The notes beneath the pieces were generated by a model. That model was not told the DNA's origin and searched no databases. It saw nothing but the letters and a program-made list of their open reading frames with translations. Of a DNA stretch of 64,000 nt, positions 9,628 through 18,613 are shown one piece after another (the stretch's first letter is position 1; each line of letters starts with the position of its first letter). Source of the stretch: an uncultured Pelagibacteraceae bacterium (lineage in GTDB: Bacteria; Pseudomonadota; Alphaproteobacteria; Pelagibacterales; Pelagibacteraceae); the NCBI GenBank assembly GCA_902603555.1, contig CACKVD010000006.1, positions 1-64,000 of the forward strand. Direction: 5' to 3'. The translations under genes and the position numbers were made by a program.

Positions 9628-10546
9628 CACCTATTTGTTGAATTATTTTAGATGACATTTCTGTTCCTTTTTTAAGGCAATCTCTGCTTGATAGATTATT
9701 TATAATTCCATGAAGATAGCCTGCTGCAAATAAATCACCCGCTCCAGTTAAATCCACTAATTTTAAATCTTTTTCAATACCTATCTCATTAATTTCATCC
9801 CCATTAATAGAAATAGCTCCTTTTTCACCTCTTGTAATGACTAGAAGTTTTTTAATTTTTTTTGCAAATTCAATAACTTCATAAAAATTATTTGCATTGA
9901 TTAGTGATATTATTTCTTCTTCATTTGCAAAAGTAATGTCTAATTTATTTTTTACTAACTCTAAAAAATGAGACTTATGTCTATCAACACAAAATTTATC
10001 AGATAGCGACATTGCAACTTTTTTTGAATTATTAATTGCTTTATCAAAAGCTTTTTTAGGATCCCCTTCGTCCCATAAATAGCCCTCTAAAAATAAGATT
10101 TCACTTTGTTTTAATGCTTCTGTACTGACATCATTTTCGTTAATTTTACCAGCTGTACCTAAGAACGTACACATTGTTCTTTCAGAATCTGGAGTTACTA
10201 AAATTAAACAAGTTCCTGTCGGAAGGATTTCTTTTTTTTTATTATAAATATATTTGACATTTTCTTTTTTTAATCCAATTTCATACTCATTACCAAATTC
10301 ATCATCAGAAATTTTTCCTATAAAACCCACACTATTACCAAGTTGTGATAAGCCAACAATTGAATTGGCTACTGAACCCCCAGAGACAGTTTTCTCAATT
10401 TTGAGATTAGATAATAATTTTTTAAACTCATTTTCATCAAAAATTAGTTTCATGTTACTTTTTGTTAAGTTGTTATTAACAATAAATTCATCGTTAACTT
10501 TACAAATAACATCTACTATCGCATTGCCTATTCCCAAAATTTTCAT
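9617..10546 (-). CDS. PfkB-family adenosine-kinase-like sugar/nucleoside kinase
   Basis: Ribokinase/PfkB fold. The N-terminus KILGIGNAIVDVICKV and the glycine pair in KTVSGGSVANSIVGLSQLG are the substrate-side signature; LVDLTGAGDLFAAGYLHG near residue 270 holds the anion hole and catalytic Asp of PfkB motif 2. Length (309) and the first strand match the alphaproteobacterial group annotated as adenosine kinase, which phosphorylates adenosine to AMP, but the substrate cannot be proven from sequence. The nth gene ends exactly one base upstream, so the gene is likely part of the nth/dapB/dnaJ run. Confidence 0.85.
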   Translation of the reverse strand: MKILGIGNAIVDVICKVNDEFIVNNNLTKSNMKLIFDENEFKKLLSNLKIEKTVSGGSVANSIVGLSQLGNSVGFIGKISDDEFGNEYEIGLKKENVKYIYNKKKEILPTGTCLILVTPDSERTMCTFLGTAGKINENDVSTEALKQSEILFLEGYLWDEGDPKKAFDKAINNSKKVAMSLSDKFCVDRHKSHFLELVKNKLDITFANEEEIISLINANNFYEVIEFAKKIKKLLVITRGEKGAISINGDEINEIGIEKDLKLVDLTGAGDLFAAGYLHGIINNLSSRDCLKKGTEMSSKIIQQIGARL

Positions 10547-11200
10547 TTATGCTTTTTTAGTTTTAACTGGTTTCTTTCTATTAGGATAACAAGTAGTACA
10601 TATTTTACAAGTTATACCAAAACAATCTCTAGCTTTACAATATTCCCTACCATAGTAAATAATTTGCAGGTGTAATTTATTCCAACTCTTTTTTGGAAAT
10701 AACCTTTTTAAATCTTTTTCAGTTTGAATAACATTTTTACCACTTGTTAACCCCCACCTTTGTGCCAATCTATGAATATGAGTGTCAACTGGGAATGCAG
10801 GATGTCCAAATCCTTGAGACATAACTACACTTGCAGTTTTATGACCTACACCAGGGAGTTTTTCTAAATCTTGAAATGTATTTGGAACTTTACCCGCATG
10901 TTTTTTAATTAGTAAATTTGAAAGATTATAAATGCTTTTAGCTTTAACTCTGAAAATACCAATTTTTTTTATTAATCTCTCAATTTTTTTTCTACCTAAT
11001 TTTCGAAAGTGATGGGGTTTATAATATTTTGGATAAATTTTACTTGTAACGTTATTTACATTTACATCTGTACATTGGGCAGAAAGAAGTACTGAAATTA
11101 ATAAAGTAAAGATATTTCTACTCTTAAGGGGAACGCTAATTTTAGGATATGTTTTGTTAAGTATTTTTAAAACTTTTTTTGCTCGTAGAGTCTCATTCAT
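10547..11200 (-). CDS. nth: Endonuclease III
   Basis: DNA glycosylase/AP lyase that removes oxidised pyrimidines. The helix-hairpin-helix LPGVGHKTASVV with the catalytic Lys and the catalytic Asp in FPVDTHIHRLAQRWGL are present. The C-terminal iron-sulfur loop reads CKARDCFGITCKICTTC: compared with the classic C-x6-C-x2-C-x5-C, the first, third and last cysteines align, the second is moved two residues forward (Gly at its place) and an extra Cys is present. Its ATG shares one base with the dapB stop (TAATG). Confidence 0.93.
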   Translation of the reverse strand: MNETLRAKKVLKILNKTYPKISVPLKSRNIFTLLISVLLSAQCTDVNVNNVTSKIYPKYYKPHHFRKLGRKKIERLIKKIGIFRVKAKSIYNLSNLLIKKHAGKVPNTFQDLEKLPGVGHKTASVVMSQGFGHPAFPVDTHIHRLAQRWGLTSGKNVIQTEKDLKRLFPKKSWNKLHLQIIYYGREYCKARDCFGITCKICTTCYPNRKKPVKTKKA

Positions 11201-11976
11201 TATTTAAAATTCATTAAATCTCTCATCGAATAAAGACCAGTTCTTTTTTTCATTAACCATTTTGCAGCTGATAATGCACCTTCAGAATATAAGGCCCTGT
11301 CAAAAGCTTCATGGTTTAAAGTAATTATTTCTTTACCACTTGAGAATTTTACTTCATGCTCACCAATAATTTCACCTTTTCTTAAAGAATTAAAATTTAT
11401 TTTATTTCCATAAGGAAAAGTTTTTTTATTCAAATATTTTTTTCCTATTAGATTATAAAAATCTTTACTTTTCCCTTTTGCAATTCCTCTTCCTAACATT
11501 AATGCAGTTCCTGAAGGATAATCTTTTTTGTGTCTATGATGTATTTCAAAAACTTTACTTAAAAATTTCCCTCCTAAAGAACTTGAAGCAATTTCAGTCA
11601 AATACATTAAAAGATTAATTCCTAAGCTCATATTCCCAGCTTTTAAAATTGGAATATTCTTTGAAAATCTTTTGATCAAATTTTCTTCATTTTTAGTAAA
11701 ACCTGTAGTTCCTATAACTACTCTTTTTTTTAATTTAGAGGCAATTTTTAAAATTTGGAAAGTACACTTAGGTATTGTAAAATCTATAATTAAATCTGCT
11801 TTTTTAAATGCTTGCTCAGTATTCAAACCAATTTTAATTCCATTTATTTTTTTTTTTATTATTTTACTCTCTGTAAGAGATACTAATTTGAAATTTTTAT
11901 CTTCAAGCACAGATTTAATTATCTGTTGGCCCATTCTTCCCATACATCCAGTAATGGCTAAGTTTATTTTTTTCAT
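11200..11976 (-). CDS. dapB: 4-hydroxy-tetrahydrodipicolinate reductase
   Basis: Second step of the diaminopimelate/lysine pathway; NAD(P)H-dependent reduction. The Rossmann motif INLAITGCMGRMGQQII is at the N-terminus, VVIGTTGF in the middle, and the substrate-binding EIHHRHKKDYPSGTALM is typical. I start it at ATG 11976 (MKKINLAITG); the open frame continues upstream to 12027 but those 17 residues are not DapB-like. The upstream 56-residue membrane protein overlaps this start by ATGA, supporting the choice. lysA, the last enzyme of the pathway, lies at 56844-58058. Confidence 0.95.
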   Translation of the reverse strand: MKKINLAITGCMGRMGQQIIKSVLEDKNFKLVSLTESKIIKKKINGIKIGLNTEQAFKKADLIIDFTIPKCTFQILKIASKLKKRVVIGTTGFTKNEENLIKRFSKNIPILKAGNMSLGINLLMYLTEIASSSLGGKFLSKVFEIHHRHKKDYPSGTALMLGRGIAKGKSKDFYNLIGKKYLNKKTFPYGNKINFNSLRKGEIIGEHEVKFSSGKEIITLNHEAFDRALYSEGALSAAKWLMKKRTGLYSMRDLMNFK

Positions 11977-12143
11977 TTTAAGATAAGATATGAAACTATC
12001 ACAATGGATACAACAATAATACACCAAATGGATAAATTTTTAATAAATAGTTTCGATTGAGAATTTGATTTTAAAAAACCTGGAAGAACTAGAATTAAAA
12101 CAGCTATTAAAAAAAAAGCTGGCACTATCTGTTCTAAGACCAT
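11973..12143 (-). CDS. Small two-helix membrane protein (56 aa)
   Basis: A short ORF filling the gap between dnaJ and dapB: it begins two bases after the dnaJ stop codon and its TGA overlaps the dapB ATG (ATGA). The peptide starts MVLEQIVPAFFLIAVLILVL, turns at PGFLKSNSQSK, and has a second hydrophobic stretch SIWCIIVVSIVIVSYLIL. Two membrane helices with a short polar loop are therefore likely. I do not recognise the family. The exact packing between two real genes and the translational coupling argue that it is a real gene. Confidence 0.72.
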   Translation of the reverse strand: MVLEQIVPAFFLIAVLILVLPGFLKSNSQSKLFIKNLSIWCIIVVSIVIVSYLILK

Positions 12144-12145
12144 TT

Positions 12146-13285
12146 TCAACTATTCCAAAAACTTTTAGCCTTTTGAAAGAATTTTTTAATACTCGGGTTT
12201 GATTTTTCATTTTCAATTTTTCTAAATCTTTCTAATAACTCTTTCTGTTCTTTGTTCAAATAAACTGGAACTTCCGTTTTGACCTGTACATATAAGTCAC
12301 CAAAATCTCCTCTTCGCATAAAAGGCATTCCTTTTCCTTTCAATCTAAATTGTTTTCCATCTTGGGTGCCATCAGGTATTTTGATTTTTGCTTTTTTTCC
12401 ATCGATGGTTGGGATTTCTATTGTCGTTCCTAGGGCTGCATCTGCAATTGAAATTGGAAATTCAAAAAATAAATTTACGTCTGATCTTTTAAATAGTTCA
12501 TGAGATTTTACATTTATAAATAAATATAAGTCACCAGTAGTTCCTCCTCGTGTTCCAGCCTCACCTTTTCCTGCGAGTCTTATTCTGGTTCCATCGTCAA
12601 CTCCTTTAGGAATTGTTACAGAAATCTTTTTTGAGATCTGTTTATTACCTTGTCCATTGCAATCGTTACAAGGATTGGTAATTTCTTCACCACTTCCAGC
12701 ACACTGAGGGCATGTTTGTTGAACAGTAAAAAAACCTTGGTTTGAACGTACTCTTCCATTTCCCCCACAATAAGTGCATCTATCTGGACTTGATCCTGGT
12801 TTTGAGCCATTTCCTTTGCATGTGCTACATTTTTCTGAGGTTGTAAATTGAATATTTTGTTTTTTCCCAGAATAAGCATCTTCCAAAGAAATTGATAAAT
12901 CATACCTTAAGTCTGACCCTCTATTATTTGAATTACGTCCCCGAGAACTTCTTCTTCCTCCTCCACCAAAGTCACCAAAAAAATCTTCAAAAATATCTGA
13001 AAAATCTGCCCCACTAAAACCCCCAAAACCTCCAAAGCCACCTTGACCACCACCACCATTTTCAAAAGCGGCATGACCAAAATTATCATAGTTTTCTTTT
13101 TTAGATTTATCTGAAAGGATGCCGTATGCTTCACTGGCCTCCTTAAATTTATCTTCTGCAATTTTATCTCCTGGATTTTTATCAGGGTGATATTTGACAG
13201 CTAACTTTCTATAGGCTGATTTAAGTTCTTCAGGACTTGCTGATTTGTTTACGCCCAGGACATCGTAATAATCTCTTTTAGCCAT
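12146..13285 (-). CDS. dnaJ: Chaperone DnaJ (Hsp40)
   Basis: Co-chaperone that delivers substrates to DnaK and stimulates its ATPase. The J domain carries HPD in [10 protein letters not shown] (residue about 34), followed by a Gly/Phe-rich linker ([13 protein letters not shown]). Four zinc-binding repeats are present: [24 protein letters not shown] and CNDCNGQG. The C-terminal substrate domains follow with normal length (379). It lies 28 bp downstream of dnaK on the same strand, and both probably share the sigma-32-like promoter upstream of dnaK. Confidence 0.98.
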   Translation of the reverse strand: MAKRDYYDVLGVNKSASPEELKSAYRKLAVKYHPDKNPGDKIAEDKFKEASEAYGILSDKSKKENYDNFGHAAFENGGGGQGGFGGFGGFSGADFSDIFEDFFGDFGGGGRRSSRGRNSNNRGSDLRYDLSISLEDAYSGKKQNIQFTTSEKCSTCKGNGSKPGSSPDRCTYCGGNGRVRSNQGFFTVQQTCPQCAGSGEEITNPCNDCNGQGNKQISKKISVTIPKGVDDGTRIRLAGKGEAGTRGGTTGDLYLFINVKSHELFKRSDVNLFFEFPISIADAALGTTIEIPTIDGKKAKIKIPDGTQDGKQFRLKGKGMPFMRRGDFGDLYVQVKTEVPVYLNKEQKELLERFRKIENEKSNPSIKKFFQKAKSFWNS

Positions 13286-13313
13286 GTATATAACCTGGAC
13301 AAATAGATGTCAG

Positions 13314-15239
13314 TTAAGCGCTTTTTTCTTTATTGTCTTCTTTTACTTCCTCAAAATCCGCATCAACAACATTATCGTCTTTTTTTCCCTTTTCATCTTT
13401 ACCATCATCCTTATTAGAATCAGGTTTAGTACTTTGTTGTGATTTATAAATTGCCTCTCCAAGCTTCATCGAAGACTGAACTAAAGCCTCAGTTTTCTTT
13501 TTAATATCTTCAATATCTTCACCCTTTAAAGCTTCCTTTAGTGCGCTAGATCCATCTTCAATAGCTTTTTTTTCAGCATCTGAAATTTTTGAACCATGTT
13601 CTTTAAGATTTTTTTCTGTTGAATGAATTAAAGTGTCCGCTTGATTTCTTGTATCTACTGACTCCCTTTTTTTCTTATCTGCTTCTTTATTAGCTTCAGC
13701 GTCTTTAACCATTTTTTCTATTTCTTCATCACTTAAACCACCAGATGCTTGAATTTGAATTTTTTGTTCTTTACCAGTGCCCTTGTCCTTAGCTGATACA
13801 TTTACAATTCCATTTGCATCTATATCGAAAGTCACTTCAATTTGAGGAACTCCCCTTGGTGCAGGAGCAATACCAATTAGCTCAAAATTACCTAATAATT
13901 TATTGTCGCTTGCCATTTCTCTTTCACCTTGAAGAACTCTAATTGAAACAGCAGGCTGATTGTCATCTGCTGTAGAAAATACTTGGCTTTTTTTGGTTGG
14001 TATAGTGGTATTTTTATCTATAAGTTTTGTGGACACTCCTCCAAGAGTTTCAATACCTAATGATAATGGAGTAACATCTAATAAAAGAACATCTTTTACA
14101 TCACCTTGCAATACACCAGCTTGTATTGCTGCACCCATAGCTACAACCTCATCAGGATTTACACTTTTATTAGGATCTTTACCAAAAAAGTTTTTAACCT
14201 CACTAACAACTTTTGGCATTCTTGTCATCCCACCAACCATTACAATTTCATCAATATCACTCGCAGAAATACCTGCATCTTTTAATGCTGTTTTGCATGG
14301 TGGAATTGTTCTAGCAATTAAATCTTCAACTAAAGCCTCAAGTTTTGCTCTAGTCATCTTAAGATTAATATGTTTTGGTCCAGTTTTATCAGCTGTAATA
14401 AATGGTAAATTTATATCTGTTTGCTCTGCGGCGGATAATTCTATTTTTGCTTTTTCAGCAGCTTCCTTTAATCGTTGTAAAGCTAGTTTATCTGACTTTA
14501 AATCAATTCCACTATCTTTTTTAAATTCTGCAATTAAGTATTCTACAATTGCGTTGTCAAAATCTTCTCCTCCTAAAAATGTGTCACCATTTGTAGATTT
14601 AACTTCAAAAACACCATCACCTAATTCAAGAATTGAAACATCAAACGTTCCACCACCTAAATCATATACTGCAATTTTCTTATTTTGTTTTTTGTCTAAA
14701 CCATATGCTAGAGAAGCAGCAGTCGGTTCATTAATAATTCTTAAAACTTCTAAACCAGCAATTTTTCCGGCGTCTTTAGTAGCTTGTCTTTGTGCATCAT
14801 TAAAATAAGCTGGTACTGTTATAACTGCTTTAGTTACAGCTTGTCCTAAATATTTTTCAGCAGTCTCCTTCATTTTTTGAAGGATAAATGCAGAAATTTG
14901 AGATGGAGAATATTTTTCTCCTTTAGCCTCAATCCAAGCATCACCTTTTTCAGAATTCACTATCTTAAATGGTGCAGCTTCAATATCTTTTTTAACTTTT
15001 TGATCTTCAAAATTTCTCCCTATTAATCTTTTTACTGCAAAAATTGTGTTCTCAGGATTTGTTACTGCCTGTCTTTTTGCAGGTTGTCCAATTAGTTTTT
15101 CTTTACCTTCAGTAAAAGCAACAACTGATGGTGTAGTTCTTGCACCCTCAGAATTTTCTAAAACTTTAGCTTGGCTTCCTTCCATAATAGCCACACAAGA
15201 GTTTGTTGTACCTAAATCAATTCCAATTATTTTGCTCAT
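13314..15239 (-). CDS. dnaK: Chaperone DnaK (Hsp70)
   Basis: ATP-dependent Hsp70. The nucleotide-binding domain opens with [18 protein letters not shown] and contains [18 protein letters not shown] and [13 protein letters not shown]. The substrate-binding domain includes [13 protein letters not shown], and the protein ends in a charged lid with [12 protein letters not shown]. Length (641) is standard. grpE lies 58 bp upstream and dnaJ 28 bp downstream on the same strand. A sigma-32-like promoter occupies the grpE-dnaK spacer, so dnaK-dnaJ can be induced independently of grpE. Confidence 0.99.
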   Translation of the reverse strand: MSKIIGIDLGTTNSCVAIMEGSQAKVLENSEGARTTPSVVAFTEGKEKLIGQPAKRQAVTNPENTIFAVKRLIGRNFEDQKVKKDIEAAPFKIVNSEKGDAWIEAKGEKYSPSQISAFILQKMKETAEKYLGQAVTKAVITVPAYFNDAQRQATKDAGKIAGLEVLRIINEPTAASLAYGLDKKQNKKIAVYDLGGGTFDVSILELGDGVFEVKSTNGDTFLGGEDFDNAIVEYLIAEFKKDSGIDLKSDKLALQRLKEAAEKAKIELSAAEQTDINLPFITADKTGPKHINLKMTRAKLEALVEDLIARTIPPCKTALKDAGISASDIDEIVMVGGMTRMPKVVSEVKNFFGKDPNKSVNPDEVVAMGAAIQAGVLQGDVKDVLLLDVTPLSLGIETLGGVSTKLIDKNTTIPTKKSQVFSTADDNQPAVSIRVLQGEREMASDNKLLGNFELIGIAPAPRGVPQIEVTFDIDANGIVNVSAKDKGTGKEQKIQIQASGGLSDEEIEKMVKDAEANKEADKKKRESVDTRNQADTLIHSTEKNLKEHGSKISDAEKKAIEDGSSALKEALKGEDIEDIKKKTEALVQSSMKLGEAIYKSQQSTKPDSNKDDGKDEKGKKDDNVVDADFEEVKEDNKEKSA

Positions 15240-15257
15240 ATTTGTTTATTTCTCTTC

Positions 15258-15285
15258 ATATAGGGGTTAAATTTAATTCTACAAG
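15258..15285 (-). promoter_or_regulatory. Sigma-32 (RpoH)-type heat-shock promoter of dnaK
   Basis: Reading the minus strand, CTTG (15285-15282) is followed after exactly 17 bases by CCTATAT (15264-15258). As I recall it, the alphaproteobacterial heat-shock promoter consensus is CTTG-N17/18-CYTATNT, which this matches fully. The predicted transcription start would be about 10-12 bases before the dnaK ATG. No CIRCE-like inverted repeat is visible here. Confidence 0.72.
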
Positions 15286-15297
15286 TTAAGGTGATCA

Positions 15298-15939
15298 TTA
15301 TTTATTCTCAGAAATATCTTTATTTTCCTTGTCTTTTTTGTCTTTATTTTCATTTTTTTTTGAAACACCAACAAGAGATGGTCTTAAAAGCCTCTCCTTG
15401 ATTGTAAAACCCTTTTGAATTTCTTGGACTATCGTACCTGGTTCTTTACTATTATCATCAATTTCCATCATAGCTTGATGATAGTTTGGATCTAATTTTT
15501 TATTTAAACTTTCTATTGGTTTTATATTATTTTTTTCAAATATAGAAATTAAGTCTTTGTATATTATATCAAAGTGCTCAAGTGTTTTTTTCAATGCTTC
15601 TGACTCTTTTAAAGTTTCATCATTTTCTAAAGTTTGTTTTGATCTCTCAAGATTATCTATTAAATTTAATGCTTCTCTTGCAAAAGTGAATCCTCCATAT
15701 TCGAAAGCTTCCTCTTTTTCCTTTTCAAATCTTCTTCTTTGATTTTCCATTTCAGCAAAGGTTCTCGCAAGCTTATCCTCTAATTCTAAATTTTTCTCCT
15801 CAGGAGTTTTTTCTTTTAATTTCTCAGTTTTTAAATTTTGTTTCTCAGAGCCATGAAGATCATTTTGTTGGTCAACGTTAATATTTTCTTTGTCATCAGG
15901 GGCATTTTTTTTAAGATTTTCGTTTTGCTCTTTTTCCAT
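15298..15939 (-). CDS. grpE: Nucleotide exchange factor GrpE
   Basis: Exchanges ADP for ATP on DnaK. The first 75 residues are charged and low in complexity, then a long coiled coil (LARTFAEMENQRRRFEKEKEE) leads to the beta domain with LDPNYHQAMMEIDDNSKEPGTIVQEIQKGF and RLLRPSLVGVSK, the GrpE signature. Length (213) is normal. hrcA, often found just upstream of grpE in alphaproteobacteria, is absent; rdgB is divergent 36 bp away instead. Confidence 0.97.
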   Translation of the reverse strand: MEKEQNENLKKNAPDDKENINVDQQNDLHGSEKQNLKTEKLKEKTPEEKNLELEDKLARTFAEMENQRRRFEKEKEEAFEYGGFTFAREALNLIDNLERSKQTLENDETLKESEALKKTLEHFDIIYKDLISIFEKNNIKPIESLNKKLDPNYHQAMMEIDDNSKEPGTIVQEIQKGFTIKERLLRPSLVGVSKKNENKDKKDKENKDISENK

Positions 15940-15975
15940 AGTCTCTTATATGGTAAGAAAATTCCAAATTTCCAG

Positions 15976-16578
15976 ATGAAAAATAAAAAAATAAATAAAT
16001 TAATTATAGGGACTAATAATAAGGGAAAGTTAAAAGAAATTAAGGATTTATTGCCCAAATACATTAAAACATTATCTACATCAAATTTCAATCTTAAAAG
16101 CCCTAGAGAAAATGGTAAAACATTTAGGCAAAATTCTTTAATTAAATCAAAATATTTTTCTAAAAAAACGAACCTAGTCTGTCTGGCTGACGACTCAGGA
16201 ATGGAAATAGACTTTTTGAATAAAAAACCTGGTATTTATTCTGCAAGATGGGGTGGAAAAAATTCTGATTTTAATAAGGCTATTAAAAGAGTTTATAGAG
16301 AACTTAATAAAAAGGATAAAAATTGGAGGAATAAAAAGATTAAAGCTCGTTTTATTTGTGCGTTATCTATTAGCTATTTACATAAGATAATCGCGTGTGA
16401 ACTTGGAAAAGTTGAGGGCAGCATTTCGCATAAACCTAAAGGAAAAAATGGTTTTGGATATGATCCAATTTTTATTCCTAATAAAAGTAAAAAAACATTT
16501 GCTGAAATGCCTTCATCTAAAAAATATAAATTAGATCATCGTTACAAGGCTTTTAAAAAAATTAAAAAATTTCTTTAA
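15976..16578 (+). CDS. rdgB: RdgB/HAM1 non-canonical purine NTP pyrophosphatase
   Basis: Hydrolyses dITP, ITP and XTP to monophosphates, keeping deaminated purines out of DNA and RNA. KLIIGTNNKGKLKEIKDLL at the start, CLADDSGMEIDFLNKKPGIYSARW in the middle and GFGYDPIFIPN with TFAEM at the end are the HAM1 signature. The open frame reaches back to 15838, but that part overlaps grpE in antisense and is not HAM1-like; ATG 15976 places the conserved first strand at residue 7 and gives 200 residues. The 3' end overlaps the convergent LpoA-like gene by 17 bp. Confidence 0.95.
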   Translation: MKNKKINKLIIGTNNKGKLKEIKDLLPKYIKTLSTSNFNLKSPRENGKTFRQNSLIKSKYFSKKTNLVCLADDSGMEIDFLNKKPGIYSARWGGKNSDFNKAIKRVYRELNKKDKNWRNKKIKARFICALSISYLHKIIACELGKVEGSISHKPKGKNGFGYDPIFIPNKSKKTFAEMPSSKKYKLDHRYKAFKKIKKFL

Positions 16579-17716
16579 GCTTACCATTATCAACTTTGTA
16601 TAAGTTTAGTCTATGATTTATTTTGTTGTCTATAATATCAAATATTCCAATTTTTCCTTTAAAGGTATTTTTTTTTTTAAATAATTTATCAATTTCTTCT
16701 AAATTGTTATTTAATGATAAATAATATATAAGACCAATAAGGTCGTAACTTAATAAAGATAAATAATTTGGATATTCATTAAATTCTTTAAAAAACTTAA
16801 TTTTAAAATCTTCTAAATTTTTTTTGTTTATAGAAGGGTAATATATTGGCTGAATAGATTTTTCTTTTAATAAACTTTCATCAAACCACTGGTTAAATGT
16901 TATGATAGTTTTTTTCTTTGGAGATACATCTGTATATAAAAGAGATGTAATTACACTTTTTAGGCTCTCATCAAAATCTGAAATTATAACAGAGTCAAAT
17001 TTTACATTACCAATAGTATATTTTTTCTTAAGTTTTTCGAGCTGTCTCTCTTTGTCTACTAAATCTGAATTTTCTACTCTTTTAATTTCATCTAATAAAT
17101 TTTGTTTTCTAATTTTATAATTAGTAATTTTTTCTATCTGGGATGTAAGTTTAGTTGGCTCAGTGTCGTAAACGTAGTGTTTATAAAATTTTATTCTCGA
17201 TTGTTTAATTGCTTTTTTTATCTCAGTTTCATAATCAAGTTTTGGTGTTAAAAAAATTGTTTTTTTTATATCATTTATTTCTAAAAATTTTTTTATAGTA
17301 TTAAGTTGTGAGGTTGCATTTACACCCCCACTAATAACATTGTTTGGTAATTTCAAAGTTTTATTCGTTAATGATACAAAAATTATATCTTGAATCTCAT
17401 CTAAATAACTAAGGCTTTTATAAAATACTGGACCGACAATTATTTTAACTCCAATGTCTTTAAGTTCTTTAGCAGACCTAATTGTTTTATTTGGATCTGA
17501 ATTTGTATCTTTTGGATAAATTTCCAGTCTGTTAGAATTTATATCTTTAAGAGCGATTCTAGTTGATTGAATAATTTGATATCCGATTTCTTTATTCTCT
17601 CCAGACAGTGGCACTAATAAACCAATTTTAATTTTTTCCTCTGAATAAAGCAATGATGTAAAAAAGAAGAAAATATTAAAAACTGTTAAAGTAAGAATTT
17701 TAAAAAATTTATACAT
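16562..17716 (-). CDS. LpoA-like periplasmic-binding-fold protein (PBP activator type)
   Basis: An exported protein with a signal peptide (KILTLTVFNIFFFFTSLLYS) and a type-1 periplasmic-binding fold: KIKIGLLVPLSGENKEIGYQ, a DTNSDPNKTIRSAKEL segment and VKIIVGPVFYKSLSYL. It resembles the alphaproteobacterial proteins called penicillin-binding-protein activators, related to the C-terminal domain of LpoA, rather than a nutrient receptor. Support comes from position: rsmI is divergent 33 bp away and a DolP-like gene follows rsmI, the same group as rsmI-lpoA-yraN-diaA-dolP of E. coli. An ABC-transporter solute receptor is the alternative, but no transporter genes are near. Confidence 0.78.
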   Translation of the reverse strand: MYKFFKILTLTVFNIFFFFTSLLYSEEKIKIGLLVPLSGENKEIGYQIIQSTRIALKDINSNRLEIYPKDTNSDPNKTIRSAKELKDIGVKIIVGPVFYKSLSYLDEIQDIIFVSLTNKTLKLPNNVISGGVNATSQLNTIKKFLEINDIKKTIFLTPKLDYETEIKKAIKQSRIKFYKHYVYDTEPTKLTSQIEKITNYKIRKQNLLDEIKRVENSDLVDKERQLEKLKKKYTIGNVKFDSVIISDFDESLKSVITSLLYTDVSPKKKTIITFNQWFDESLLKEKSIQPIYYPSINKKNLEDFKIKFFKEFNEYPNYLSLLSYDLIGLIYYLSLNNNLEEIDKLFKKKNTFKGKIGIFDIIDNKINHRLNLYKVDNGKLKEIF

Positions 17717-17749
17717 TTTTCATGATACTATAATATCTTATTTGAAATT

Positions 17750-18613
17750 ATGGTTAGAAATTCTGAGTCATATAATAAAGAAATTAAAAAAGGACTATAT
17801 TTAGTATCAACGCCAATAGGAAATTTAAGTGATATTACTCTTAGAGCCATAGATATGTTAAAAAAGTCAGATTACATATTATGCGAAGATACTAGAACTT
17901 CTAAGACTTTATTAAAAAAATATCAGATTAATTCAAAATTAATTCCAAATCATAAATTTAATGAAAAGAAAAATCTTATTAAAATAATACAATTATTAAA
18001 AAAAGGATTTATCATATCTTTAATTTCAGATGCAGGTACACCTGGAGTGTCAGACCCGGGCGCAATATTAGTAAATGAGTGTATTAAAAATAATATAAAT
18101 GTTTTCCCATTACCAGGCCCTTCATCTATTATATCAGCTGTTTCAATAAGTGGATTTTCAGAAAAATTTTTCTTTTACGGTTTTTTTCCAGAAAAAAATA
18201 AATTATTAATTGATGATTTAACAAATTTATCAAAATTAAAATCCTCAATTGTATTTTTTGTTTCACCTAAAAAAATTAATAGAATAATCCCACATTTAAA
18301 AAAGAATTTTAGTGGTCGAAAAGTTTTAATTTGTAGAGAAATGACAAAATATTTTGAAGAATTCATAAGGACAGAAATTGACACTTTAGAGACATTTGAT
18401 TATGTAGTAAAAGGTGAATTAACAATAGTAATTTCTGAAAATAGATTTGAGAAAAAAGATTCCCAAAGATTAAATGAATCAGATAAAAAGTTAATTAATA
18501 AAATGATAAATAGATTATCTGTAAAAGAAATTATAAATTTAATAAATCAGGGGAAAAAAATTTCAAAAAAAGAAATTTATAATTATTGTATTAAGATAAA
18601 AAATGAAAATTAA
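17750..18613 (+). CDS. rsmI: 16S rRNA (cytidine-1402 2'-O) methyltransferase RsmI
   Basis: SAM-dependent enzyme that 2'-O-methylates C1402 in the decoding centre of 16S rRNA. The tetrapyrrole-methylase fold is evident: GLYLVSTPIGNLSDITLRA, ILCEDTRTSKTLL, LISDAGTPGVSDPG, FPLPGPSSIISAVSISGF, and FFYGFFPEK. Length (287) is normal. The downstream BON-domain gene starts inside its last codons (11-bp overlap), so both are made from one mRNA. Confidence 0.97.
   Translation: MVRNSESYNKEIKKGLYLVSTPIGNLSDITLRAIDMLKKSDYILCEDTRTSKTLLKKYQINSKLIPNHKFNEKKNLIKIIQLLKKGFIISLISDAGTPGVSDPGAILVNECIKNNINVFPLPGPSSIISAVSISGFSEKFFFYGFFPEKNKLLIDDLTNLSKLKSSIVFFVSPKKINRIIPHLKKNFSGRKVLICREMTKYFEEFIRTEIDTLETFDYVVKGELTIVISENRFEKKDSQRLNESDKKLINKMINRLSVKEIINLINQGKKISKKEIYNYCIKIKNEN

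Noticed and set aside
11977..12027. N-terminal extension of dapB
   Set aside because: Not conserved in the family, and it overlaps the coupled 56-residue membrane protein.
13960..14808. Long plus-strand open frame (282 codons) opposite dnaK
   Set aside because: It is an antisense shadow of the strongly conserved dnaK codons; the peptide is rich in Ser, Thr and Pro without any domain, and no promoter or Shine-Dalgarno is seen.
15240..15297. CIRCE-type HrcA operator in front of dnaK
   Set aside because: No inverted repeat of the TTAGCACTC type is present; the spacer instead fits a sigma-32-like promoter.
15838..15975. N-terminal extension of rdgB overlapping grpE
   Set aside because: The extra residues are hydrophobic and not HAM1-like; ATG 15976 puts the conserved first strand at the expected place.
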